A DNA stretch of 64,000 nt from Saxidomus purpurata. Taxonomy: Eukaryota; Mollusca; Bivalvia; Venerida; Veneridae. The first letter of the stretch is position 1. Every line of letters starts with the position of its first letter. The notes below the pieces were generated by a model, which saw only the letters and a program-made list of their open reading frames with translations, was not told the DNA's origin and did not search any database. A program made the position numbers and the translations under genes. Where the stretch lies: NCBI GenBank assembly GCA_022818135.1, contig JAFMSR010000010.1:36177544-36241543 (forward strand), given 5' to 3'. This document shows, piece by piece, positions 37,146 through 50,054 of this stretch.

Positions 37146-37428
37146 CCTCTCGGGCATACAATTAAGATCCAAACAAAGAAAAAATGTTCGTCTTCAGAAG
37201 TCTTCGATCCTAAACAGTGTATAGAAAGATTGATGTAAACTCTAGAATAGGAAATTCACATAGATCAACGAAAAAACTATTTCAATTATATTGAAACATT
37301 ATTTTGACATGTGTCTAAATCGAATCGAATCGAATTTTGAGACATGGAAAGGTTTCCATAACTCTACTGCAGTCTACACAAACATTGTTGCAAACACTTC
37401 CTAAAATTATAATAATTAGCAAACTCAC

Positions 37429-37463
37429 TGAATTGGGATCCTCCGCCGTATAGTGCCACATTT
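37429..37463 (-). CDS. Candidate 35-nt micro-exon of the LDLRAD3-like receptor
   Basis: On the minus strand a good pyrimidine tract and TTCAG acceptor precede 35 bases ending in TTCA before GTGAGT. Read with incoming phase 2 it gives NVALYGGGSQF and leaves phase 1, which is what the exon at 30831 needs (joint codon AGT). It lies on the far side of the LINE cluster. Without a signal-peptide exon upstream, this remains a candidate. Confidence 0.3.
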
Positions 37464-37864
37464 CTGAAGGAATAAAATTTTGTTTAGCATATTTGAAATT
37501 GGGTTGTTACATCAATTGTGTATAATTAAATGAAGTTATAGCGACTGGATTGAAAGAAAAATATGTTTTAAGTTTCTTTACAGGGAAACTGAATGCACAA
37601 TTAAATCAGTTCCCTGTGGAAGGGGGGTGTATTTCAGTGAGTAAAATTTTCTGCTTACAAATTATTTCCAACGATTTAGTTATGAAGTTGTGATTTATCG
37701 TGACTTAGAATAATGCAAGGTAAAAGAAGAACTCCCAACCTATGTGTTTTACATACCATGCCTTTTGTTTCCATTGCGTGTGTTAGAGATTCACCTAGCA
37801 GGGATTACTTTTATTTACACTGTCCTGTGACTTTGGAACATGGTGGGGGTAAGAGTGAGGTTGG

Positions 37865-38046
37865 GTGCGCACCATAAACCGGTTTAAGCTCCCCAGTGGT
37901 TTTTTGCCACTGACCGTTCCAAGGCGGTGCCCCACTGTGTTCCTTTTAATTGTTCGTTTTGTCCTCGTGTGTTTGCTTTATATGCTAGTGTGTGTTGGTA
38001 GTGTATATGTGTGTGTGTACATGATTGTGTGTGTGTGTGTCGTGTG

Positions 38047-38084
<38 letters not shown>

Positions 38085-38340
38085 GGTGGTGTGCACTTCT
38101 GGGTGCTGTGGGGCTCGTTTTGGGGAGGCTGCGTTTTTGGTACGTGGCATTCCCTGTTTGATATTATTTTTGTTTTTAGAGTCATTCGAGTCTCCAAATA
38201 AATTGTGAAGGGGTCAGTTTTAACTTTGTTCAATGTATTGTCTAAAGCTTGGGAGAATATTTTGGCAGTCTTCATGCTTACATTTTTAACTTTGGTTTCT
38301 GATGTTGATTCGTTTTTTTATTATTTCTTTAGTCTGGAGC
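37865..38340 (+). mobile_element. Second copy of the GT-rich element in dispersed-repeat context
   Basis: The part 37985-38178 matches 35358-35535 in inverted orientation, including the ends CTAGTGTGTGTTGG and ATATTATTTTTGTTTTT. The (GT)n microsatellite spans ~38012-38084. Left flank 37870-37980 (CCCCAGTGGTTTTTTGCCAC) looks like another dispersed repeat. The right flank, minus strand, has a plausible but short coding-like stretch (MKTAKIFSQALDNTLNKVK), perhaps from a LINE ORF1; that is a guess. Confidence 0.55.
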
Positions 38341-38344
38341 TGTG

Positions 38345-39337
38345 TAAGAGAGCTTGAGGTTAAACTTAGAATAATGCAGATAAGAGTTGTTTGTTATTCT
38401 CAGCGACTTTAGTTTCTATATTTTGCTAAACTTTCAAAAATATCTTTCATAATAATTGACTGCTGGTATTTTCCAAAACATATTGTATATATCTAACATT
38501 TATGTGAAAAATGGAAATAACTAAAATACATAAAAGCTCCAGGTGAACTGCTTGTGTGTAAAAGTTGACAGTTCTGTTGGAAGGTGTGGGTTAACAAGCA
38601 GCACTTGACTCGCTTGTTGAAATCAATGTTCCAAACAATAAAAGAAAATTCCTCAAAATCGTGCCTTATAACGTTAAGTATATAACTAGATTAATGACGA
38701 TACATTCAACCTCTGTTTTAAACCTTAAGTCGCCGAAAAAATCAGCGAATATTCTTGAAACTCAGGAACAAGCGCAAAAACACGTGCCAAGCAACAATAA
38801 TAGTTTTAATTAGTTTTAATTAGTCCCATCTGACTTGTTTTAAGCTTTTGAAGATACCAAGAAACAATTCTTTTCGATTTTAATCTCTAAAATCGCCAGA
38901 AAAGCTATGGATTTTCTTTCCGTGTAAAAAACAGTTCTTCCCCAATTGTATCTTTTCGGTACAATATCTTTCCGATACCAGTCTGGGTACTACTTTAACT
39001 TGCGCTCTAAAATTATTTTCCCCAATAAAAAAAAGACAGAGTCATTTACAAAAATATTTATATCATTTAAACAAAATACTCCAAATAGCACATACAATTT
39101 ATCACCAGTGAAGCACTCAATGAAGTTACATAGCTTCGAACTATATTTTCATGGTGTAATCTTAGTCATGGTTGTTGCAAGGCACTTCCGGTCTGAAAAT
39201 AAATGTTGGAAATGAAAAGGGAATTTACGACCAAATATTTGAAAACAGTGGTTGTGTGCTATCCATGTTGATTTTGTTTGTGAATTTTTTTGTCACTCCT
39301 ACTACCATCTAACAATAGATTTACGAATAAAATTGTA
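38345..39337. promoter_or_regulatory. Interval upstream of MED25, probable promoter region
   Basis: No exon or repeat was recognised. MED25 starts at 39338 on the plus strand and the receptor gene lies on the minus strand to the left, so this interval may hold the MED25 promoter and, if the receptor's first exon is here, a bidirectional one. No TATA box or CpG-rich block stands out. Confidence 0.35.
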
Positions 39338-42300
39338 ATGGTGGCTTTAGACAAAACACCAGCAGATGTGGTGTTTGTCGTTGAAGGGACAGCAAATCTG
39401 GGTGCCTACATTGAAGACCTAAAAACTAATTACATACTACCAACTTTAGAGTAAGTTTAAACAATTGTAACTCAAAGAATCCCACATGGGTGGTCGAGAG
39501 GTTAACACACTCGGTCTGGTCTGCCAATCCGGAGTACTGGTTGATAGTCCCACTATTTCCACTTCGAAGGCACACCGATTTTACAGGTTGACATTTTACA
39601 GTTGTCCGCCTTCTACGTCTCACTTTGAAGTGCCAATAGCTGGGAACACATTCCCAATGAAATTCTGTTGGGCACTTACAAACCCAATAAAATCCAATAT
39701 TTAAATGTATTTATGATTTAATAATAATGATAGGATGAAGTTTCCGATTGATTCTAACACAATTGTAAGATTCATTTTCCTAACTACACACCTGCATCAG
39801 TCGGTGTAATATGAAAATAAACGGCATATCGTGCCTTATGTATAAACTTGCATTTTTAGATTTAAACATTCAGATTTTCAAAGTGGTGAGATTTTTCATA
39901 AATTAATAGGTTTTCATATAAAGTGATTTTTAATTCATCATTTTAGACCGGAAAATTGTTTTTTGGAGTAGGTAAATTGTATAGAATGCGCCAGTTGTAC
40001 CTAATATTGAAACTACACTTTCTGCTTATTATGGAGCACATTAAAATTAGGCGTCTACAGAGGTGTGACAGTTAGAAAATATCAGATCTGTGAAAGGGGT
40101 CACACTGAAACGCCAAATTAATTAGGCTACCTGGTTGAGTCCTGGACAGGCACTGTATTAAACAATTTCAGTGTTTCCTGTCCGTCTAGAAATGGACTGG
40201 TTAGAAATCCAGATGTAGACTGGTGTGTCTCTGTGCTATTCACTGGACATGTAGAAGAGGGGTCTGTCTACATGAAGAGCTACGGTCTGCATTCCCCTGC
40301 ATCTGTCTCTTCAACCTGTGCCTGTCGGGGGGGAGGGGGTGGGGGGTTGGCAGTTTCACCTGATGAAAATCCTTGGGTAACAAAAAAAGGAATTCTACAG
40401 AAACTGGTAGGTTAGGCCATCCTTAAAAAATTGTTTGTTTGCCCTAACGCGACCGACTGATGAAAATCCTCCCGACTGACTTTTTTTTTTGGATCTGAAA
40501 GCCAAAAAAAATTTTTCTGACGCCGAGAAAAACCGTTCCGCTTTTTTGTCATTTTCCATCTTTCCGGTATTTCTTTTTCTGTAGTTCTTTCGTAAGTAAT
40601 ACCAATCAGTTATCCTCGACTATGCTTGACAGAACGTGCAGGGGTGTGGAAATCCTTTATTTTTTCACTTTTCGCGGACGAGTGAGATGTAAAAATTCAC
40701 CTTGTCCGAGGTCAAAATTCACCTGTCCAGATTTCAACATTAAAACCAAATTATGTGAAACAAACTAGGACCAGGTTAAGATTTTTATTATATATGCTAA
40801 TCAGTACTGTCTAGAGGATTCTGCAAAGCTCGGACTTCCGAGTGAGCTTGGGAGTGCCTGAAGTGACTTGGAGTACGGAGAAATATTACGGCACTTCGCG
40901 GGAGTGTATTTGCGACACTCCGAGTGGTTTAACACGTAAATTAACGGGTTTACGGGAAATAAAACAGATTTATCAGTAGAAATGTGTCCATACTGTTGTA
41001 TGCATATTAATTCAAAAAGATTTGGCGACCGACGTACATTTTGTAAAGCGTGTTCAATATATTTTATCACCAAAAATAAAACTTACTCATAACATTATTT
41101 ATTCCAAACTATTATTTTTATAATCCAAAATTATCAGACTAATGTCTAGAGCTGCTTTTACATGTCTCGAACTGTCAAATATCTCGGTCTTTTTGATGCC
41201 ACGTGCTTCTCGAAGATCAAAGAAAACTCACATGTACAGTATAGCGTCGGCGATTGTTTTTTGATCTCGTGACACCTGCAGCTTTATCTTTTTATGATGG
41301 AGGAGGTTGCAGTTAAAATAATTTATTCGGCAAATGTTGTTCATTAAAATAAATATTACTGGAAAAACGTTGACTTTGACAGTTGCTGAAACAGTAAATG
41401 ACAAAAACACGGACACGCTGGAACGCCGCGTTTTGTTTTATAAAGAACAGTTGAAGAACAGTGTTAATTGATAAATATTTGTTTGCATTACAAATTGACA
41501 AACATTACTCAGTCAGTGGTGTCACATAGCTTGGATCTGCAAACAGTTTTGCGTCACCCCTTACGACAGGCCACATTTTCCACACCTACCGCTGGTGACA
41601 AATGCTAAGGGACCAATTGCAGCTTACTTTAAATGGAAATATATATTGTAAGTCAACATAAAGGTGATAAATAGTTTAGATTCTGATAAGAAATAACTCA
41701 ATTCTTTTTGAAACAATAAAAAACATAACGCCGTGATAGTATACAGTAGCGGCGATTCTCAACGAAAATACGCCTGATTCGAACTTTTCAATTCAATGGA
41801 TTTTGATTCAACAGGTCGCCTTTACAGGTGTATTAATGTTGGTTTTCATAAAACTGCAAACAAATCGGGCGGTTCCTGGCTGGATTACTTGGGACTGTCT
41901 TACATTATTCATTTCATTTTTCTCGAATTTTGACTTGTCCCGGACAAGTTGGGCAGAAAAACCCGTGTCGGACTAGGAATTCCCCCCCCCCCCCCCCCCG
42001 CCCCCCTGTCCGCTACAGCTCATCCCCAGGGAAATCATACCAATAATCGTGTCAGAAATCTGACACGCTCGCTTTCAGTATTTCATAAGAAATGAATGAA
42101 AAGAATAAATAATTTTATTAATAAGACTATAATCTTTTAATTTGCCAAATTTGAACATCAAATTGTATCTATTTAGCGTAAAGCAAAACGAAAGTTTCGA
42201 GTAGGTCAGAATTTTCACACATTGGTAGCCATCTTGACGATTTGACAATTATCACGTGGCCATTCTCACGAACTTTGGAAAAGGATATCTGCGGGAAATG

Positions 42301-45300
42301 CCGAAGATTCCGATTGCGGTCACGATCAGGGAAAGTTTATTTATTTACATGACCACGTGCGTTTTGGCGCGAACACTTTCAGGTTATGTACCGCGTCGAA
42401 AATAAAGTAATTTTGTTTTACAAATTAAAAAACATAGTGGTAAATGCTATTTTATATTTACACTCGTCCTTTATATCATCTAAACACTAATCAAAAGGAA
42501 ATATCAACATTCTGAACTACATGAAAAACAAGTGCGATTGCGCCATCGAAAGTCCGTTGTAAATGTAAGCAAAATGATTCATGTTTGAAAAATCGATGTT
42601 TTTGTAGTCAACATTGGTTGTAGAACATCGTAATTGGTTTGAAAATATGAATTAATAAATATATGACCTAAACATGACCATATTTCCCTACTCGACGTAC
42701 ATTAGATGAAAATTTGCATGCTCTGTTATTCTGGTAAGGATTTGTAGTAGTGCTGATCTAAAACTCTAAAGCTGCACCTGACGAAAATCAAAATATCAAA
42801 ATAGCGGCATTTAGAGTTTTGGAAGCCAGAACTAAATGTTAAACCTGGCAATGTCAGACGAAAAAATTCCACTCAATTTGATATTATCTGAACATTTTGT
42901 AAGTTCTCGCATAATTAAATTAAATTTTTACAGTGGTACAAATTAATTTTCCTATGTTGAAGTTCAAATTTTATAGATTTTTTATGTGTACCTAACCTGG
43001 CCACAGGTCCAAATACAAGGCTCACTCAGACACTGAGTTGCTTGACATTCTATAGCTTAATAATTTCTTCAAATTTACGGTTTGAATGATTTTACAACAC
43101 TATTAAAGCACTTCTGGAATGAGCCTTGTTAAGCACTTTGGGAGCCTGGCTTATGGCTAAAATGATAATGTGCAAACCACCACCCATGCAGATATGTTAC
43201 AAAGCAGGTTAATAGCATTCTACAGTGGGGTGCTAATAGCCAATAGGTACATACAACAGAAGAAATAGAGAAATATTAAGACAAGAAAGGTGCAAATATT
43301 AAGTGTACAATATGTCAGCTATTAATCTAAGATACAACATACATGTCAATGTATGAACCGACCGTTAATACCGAGTTAATACAACATCTACAAAACATCT
43401 GAAAATCCAAAAAAAAAAAAAAAAAAAAAAAAAAAAGACTTACCTACCTACCCACTGAAAAAATTCTGGGTCGCGTTAGGGCAAACAAACAATTTTTTAA
43501 GGATGGCCTTATTGCTGTAGTCAACACAGTTCATCAGTAAATTATAGAAATTGAGTAAGTTTTATTTCAGCTAGTCTTACCTCCAAACCTTTGACAGAGA
43601 AAAATCTTTCAGGATTTACAACAGTGTAGATAAATTTGGTTTTAAATACGAGTTTAAATTTCTGCAACCATACAAGGTTTAAACAGGCTGGTCTTGCGGT
43701 CATGACAGTTGTCTTGCAGTTAAGCTGTTAAGAACGGGCCATGACCTGTGTTGCCTCTATAAATAACGATGTCAGTCACACATTTAATATTGACTTCTAT
43801 GTTTTTATACAATTCTCTTTTTCCAGGAAATTTAACGGTGGTCCACCAGATCCCATTGACTATGGAGATGATGTAAGTTGATTTTCTTTCAATCTCGAGT
43901 TAAGCTTAAGCTTGGTCAAACAAGTTGGTGTCAAGCTTCTCCTTTAACATTTCAGATTATCTGGTATCTCTCATTTCTTCATTTGGGCACCTGGGTATAA
44001 ATTGTAAAACCTGTTACTTTTCGGGTTGAAGTTTACTAATTCAAAACATATTTGGATTGTTTTAAAACACATAATTAATTAATAATATATAATTATAATA
44101 CTACTTATCATAGAAATTTAATTCAGAGCTTAAAAACAGTTTAACAATAAAAGCCAAGTTGTACCGGTTGACCAAATGAATTATTATTTCAGTACAAATA
44201 TACAAATGTATGCTGAAGCGGAAAATAAACTGTTAAAATTTGAGACTGACTTTAGAAAGTTACATCTTTTGATATAATCAAGATAAACTACACAATTCAG
44301 AACATTTTTTACTTTTGTAGCAGGGTCTGTTTACGGGCATCTTCCCCCAAATAATAGGCGCAGCCCCTTACCTCTGAAAGTTAATAAAAATTGGTTTTGT
44401 TTGGGCAGTTTCAGATTGAAAGCATTTTTTTCCAAATGTGGGGTACATCATACTGTAATCTGGGTAGTTTTCACATTAATTAGGGAAACTTCCACAATTT
44501 GATTGGAGAAATAATTATTCAAGAATTTTAAAATTCACTGAAGGAGAATTCTTGAATAATGACGAATCTATGTGAAATGAATCTTCCAAAACTTAATAGA
44601 TTAGCAAAGTGGGAAATTTGCAAAAATAAATAGTGAATATTACATAATGTGATCTACTCAACCTGTATTCAGATACATATTGTACACTTTTATCTCCACA
44701 GTACACCTGTACACTGTACAACTTGGTGACATTTTTCTCAGCTGATATTGCCCCAGATTCAGCAACAAGATGCTCAGATTTGACAACAAGTACCCACCAG
44801 TTTTTAACCTGGTTGGATAATGTGCAGTAAGTAAAATACATGTAGCAGTATTGTACCCCGACAGTATTGTCACAGTAATTGTTTGAAGTTGTGAAGTGTA
44901 GTACAAAACAAGAATATTAAAGTTACAGTAAAACCTACATTGTATCGTTAGCAACCAGCCAAGATAAATATCAAATGTGGCTGCTTAAAGGCTTAAAGCA
45001 GGTGACTAAATAATACAGGACTGGTGTACATATTAAAATCAGGGCGTTCGGTAGACCCGAGCTCCCGGGTTTTGACCCGTGAAAATTTCGAAATACCGGT
45101 ATTTGACCCGCGATAAAAACGCCCGACGAGTCATATTTGACCCGTAGGAATTTTCATTCATGCGTCGATTCTTTAGCGTACGTGTCAATCAACTTGTTAA
45201 TTCCAAACACTCGGGCCGTTGCAACCGTTGACGCGTCAGAAAGTGAGAACGGAGGCGGAGCTTGTATTTTAATCTACTCGCTTTCAGTCAATCAGCGACG

Positions 45301-48300
45301 ATCACGCACGTGCACATTGTCTCGGCTTGATAATGACGTAATCAATAGATGATTGGATTTAATTGACAAGCAATAAACACATGTTCGGCATCTATTATGT
45401 GTAAAAGGTGTTGTTAACACGCGGCTACAAATGATGCAATCAAAAGAGTTGGACCCAATAAGCACGATTACAAACAAACAAAAGTATGCGCTCATTTAGT
45501 AGATGATGGTGACACTCGAATTAGATAATTAGTCGATGTTTTTTCGGCGGCTAGACGAGTAATTTTCAAGTGTGAGATTCGTCACGAGTTAAATTACTTG
45601 TAAAAGCGCTTTATATTGACTTACATGTTGAAAGTTTAACTAACGTTATTTTCACTTCTAAGAGCCTTTCTTTTTCCATCCTGCATAAAAAACTTGACAT
45701 GGAAAGATAATCAAAATAATGAGCCTTATAAATTCGTGTCAAATAACCTTCAGTATTTGTTAATTACAATAAAATCGCAGGGGAAAAAGACGAAAATCGC
45801 GGACATGCGAGATCGCGAAAATATGTGACAAACGGGACACACATACTTTTAGCCTGGGAAAGGGATCAGCAGCTAGATCTATCTAATTTAAGATTTTTTT
45901 TAAAATATAAAAGTACAGCTTCAGAACACAAACTGAAAAATATGATGTGCCAGCGCTAGAGTACAAGGCTGGAAACCCTATGACCTATGATTGGACCCTT
46001 AAAAATCTCACCTTGACTCTTGAAAATTTGATTTTGACCCTTGAAAATTTAGGCTGAAGAGTCAATGACCCTTGAGTTTCAAAGCCTACCGGACGCCCTG
46101 TTAAAATGGTCTATTGATCTACACCCAATTGTTGACCACATTTTTAAGGAAGAAGTCATTGGCCAGAAAAGAAGTCTCCCAATAGATTCTTCATGAAACC
46201 ACACTTCTAACCGAGCTTAAAATGAGGCAAAAGTTTAATTTGGAAAGTTAATGACATTCAAAGAAAATACGAAGACAATTGAAATCACAGGTGAGTGTAT
46301 CGTACCAGGGACCCAAACAGTGATTTTTAGTTAAAAATAGCCTAGTTACTATATATCAATAAGAAGGTAAACAACACAGTACGCACATAGACCCAGATTC
46401 TGCTTCAATTACTTCATATAGAATAATGCATATTTATCAAAACCTATTGCATATATAGCCTAAGTAATTATATTTTCCGTAAACGTCGACTTCAAGGTCC
46501 AAATGCAAACCGTTTTGTAACAGCGACTGATAGTTTCCAAATTTTTACCCTTTTTCAAAAAAAAAAAAAAAACCCAAAAAAAGTAAGTCTTTTTTCCTAC
46601 CAAAAAAAACCCCCCATAAAAACAAAACAAGAACGCCACAACACTGTACTTGAGCGCAGTATTCAATAGACATGTATTAGTGATGTATAACCTAGACTTG
46701 GTAAGACCTGGCCGATCAATGCGGTATGGAAACTAGTTTTTCCCATTACATATTTATCAGTATGGCTGCATGTATATGTTTACAAAATATATCAACGAAA
46801 TAAAATGAATACTGAATCGTATCAAAACTGGAAAGCTAGTGGAAATATTTATCAAATTAATTTCTACGAGCGTCTGTTGTGTAATATTTGGATGACACTA
46901 GGCGACATTGTTTAAAAGCTTGTTATAAGGGAAGAATTCAGTGTCAGAAATGTGTGAGATTTATTCGGATTGGCGAAAAATGTAAAAATAAAATGGAAAC
47001 TATCAGTCGCTGTTTCAAAACGATTTGCATTTTGGCCTTGAAGTAAACTTTTATGGAAATCATAAATACTTGTGCTATATATGCAATAGGTTTTAATAAA
47101 TATGGATTATTCTAGATGAAGTAATTAAGGCTGAAACTGGGTCAATGCGTAAACTGTGTTGTTTACCTTCTTATTGATATATAGTAACTAGGCTATTTTT
47201 AACTAAAAATCACTGTTTGGGTCCCTGGTACGATACACTCGCCTGTGATTGAAATGTGTGAAGTACAACTACATGTATATCATTTGCAAATTGACAGCAG
47301 TAAAGGGAATGACTGCCATCAAATGTACTGAACTTATTGTTCCATAATAGATATAAATATGAAATGTTTATTACAGATTTATCGGGGGTTGTGGAGAATG
47401 CCATAGTCATATATCTGAAGGATTGCGTACAGCACTTCATGTGTTTGATGATATCAAAGAAAAAAGGAACAATGACAGGTAAGAATCTCCTCTATGACAT
47501 TGGACATAATAACTTACCTTCATCTGTCCAGAAAATGTTTGTTACAGATACATGTATGTGCGAAAGTTTTTACGTTTATCATGAAACTTTGCAGGAATAA
47601 TACGGTAATACTGGTACTGTTTACTTCAACTCTCCAAGTCCTTGTACTTTCAGGAAATTATGAGATAGATAGAAAGTTTGCCGTTTGCAAATTACCGTAA
47701 ATGCTGTAATATTTGGGATGATCTAATTTGCGTTATTTCTTTCGTGAATTCCTCGCTTATTAAAAAATCTCAGGAAAGATTAATCTCACATATATTTATA
47801 ATTAGAAAATTGTTTTTTTGCAAATTTTAAATTCATGAACAGTCAGGGGTGTAACTTGTTTAAGTTATTCTAGTGTTATTTTAGATAACTTCTTTGAAGT
47901 AGGACATTTTTCAGGTCATCTGTTAGACAATTTTGGCAATAAATCCATTATGTCTAATTGAAAAGTCATTACTGTCAGCTATAAATAAAGAACCTGCATT
48001 TTTTTCTGTTATCTAAAGGTATTTGCAGAGGTAATCTGCTAGTAATGAAGAAATTCAAGAAAAACTGAAATGTTGATATGTAACCTGTATACGTTATTTT
48101 CATATATATCCATTATTTTGGTCACCTCAATTTAAGTGAGTTAATTTTTTCAGCAAAGGGAAGTAATTTTTTTAACTAAATGTTTCAAATATCACTTACA
48201 GAAGTGATTTTCAAAATAACTTATACAAATTACACCCCTGACTGATAAATGCAACTGTCTGCTATCAAATCTTGAAATTTTCGTCATGTGGAAAATACCC

Positions 48301-50054
48301 ACTTTACAGTATTAAATCTTTACAATGTTCAACATATTATACAATGTGATGCCTGTAAGAAAAGTGTGCAGATGGTTTGTCTTTCAATATTTCAGACTGT
48401 CACCGGAAAGACATTGTATATTAATATGTAACTCGCCACCGTATCATCTGCCCAGCATGGAAGGATGTAGATACACTGGTTACTATAGCGACCAGCTTGC
48501 CAACATGCTTGCCAAGGTATGGGTTTTCATTATACCGATTTGTTTGAACTCCATTGTGAAACAATTTCTTTCAACTTTAAAGACATGTCACATGATATCA
48601 TCAAATAAATGTGGAGAGAAAGAGCTAACAACTTGAATTACTTGTGCTCAGTCACAACAGGATGGATTGAGACATACGCTGGCGCCATCTGGCCAGACTT
48701 TGGTGATCAAACCAAGGTCCTCTGGGTTAAGGCTATATTACCCTTCAACCTTTCCATGTGGAGTTATGGTGAAGAACAATGCTGAAAACGCAGTAAATAC
48801 TTTGAAAACATATAAATAATGGGTTCTGCCGAGTTATTTCTCTTACTGAAAGATATGAAATTGATGTATACCTAACAGAATGGGTGAATTCTCGTTTTTT
48901 GACTAGAATCATCAAAACAGATATTCACTGATTTTCTCTATATACATGTTACAATTATGACAATGGGACAGATTCATACATTTTGTTTGTAAATTTGGCA
49001 ATGTTCATTTTTTATGTAGAAGTAAGAATACATGTAAATCGGTGCTGAATGTCTTTCTTAATTGCATGATGGTCAGTTAGTGTTTTAAGCTGGAAGAAAA
49101 ATCCACTCTTTTTATGCTACTGATAAAAATCCAGTCTTCGTTAAAAACATGACCCGCAAGAGGACAGAAATAGTTTCACATACATGTATATCGGCTAGAT
49201 GAAAAACATTAAAAATCTTCTTAAGGTTAGCTGTCAGTCCTTACTTGGATTATGGTTTGAAACGGACATTATAAGCCGCATAACTCTGCTAACAAACGCT
49301 TTTGTTCAAAATAACAGTGTCTTGTTGTATGAACTGTTTCAGAGAGGTATAAACTTGTCAATCATATCCCCGAGAAAGATTCCTGCCCTACAGAAGCTGT
49401 ATGAAGAGGTATGTGTCATAGAACAACTAGATCTACATATTTCTGTACTTTTAAATTTAGTTGTGAAGTCCCAGATATTTGATTAAATATGGTTGTGTTA
49501 AAGTCTTCCTAATTCCCTTGATTATTAGCCTATCTGCTTTAGTTTTGATTTAAGCAGTTTCATATTTTTACAAGAAAAAATGTGATTGTGCTTTTTTGCA
49601 TAAAAGGAATGTTTGAGCTAGAAATTGACTAAAAAAAGAACAGTTTATTGATAAATACTTGTGTTAGTTTTAAGAAAATTTATCTATGGCATTTGTGGAG
49701 TTTATACAAATGATTTTGCTTTGCTGCAAAAGCTAGCTATTATTTGCTGCTCTTTTCTTAAAAGAGGTAGACAATTAGTAAAACTGAACCATAATTACAG
49801 CTTCTCTCCCTTGATTTTTGCAAATGGCATAAGGAGAAAAAAAAGGAGGTAAATCTTTTAATCTTAAAATAGCGTACCATCATCATTCACAAGATAAAAT
49901 GACCTTTTTGTAGTGCTTGATGTGTTTGTCATGTGTATATATAAAACATGTGTATCTTGTTTGTAGGCAAGTACTCCAGATATTCAACCACAGAGCAAAG
50001 ATTTCTCTGTGGATCTTCATCATCTCATCTTGTTACATGGATATGAACTTGAAG
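39338..50054 (+). CDS. MED25: MED25 VWA domain, exons 1-7
   Basis: Seven exons give ~220 residues. Landmarks: [15 protein letters not shown] (strand 1), [16 protein letters not shown] (exons 1-2), [13 protein letters not shown] (exon 3), [16 protein letters not shown] (exon 4), [16 protein letters not shown] (exon 5), [17 protein letters not shown] (exon 6). These match the order and spacing of the human domain. The start ATG has G at +4. Intron 1 is 4.4 kb and mostly filled by one TIR element. Confidence 0.97.

Noticed and set aside
37985..38275. His/Thr repeat protein
   Set aside because: Translation of the (GT)n microsatellite.
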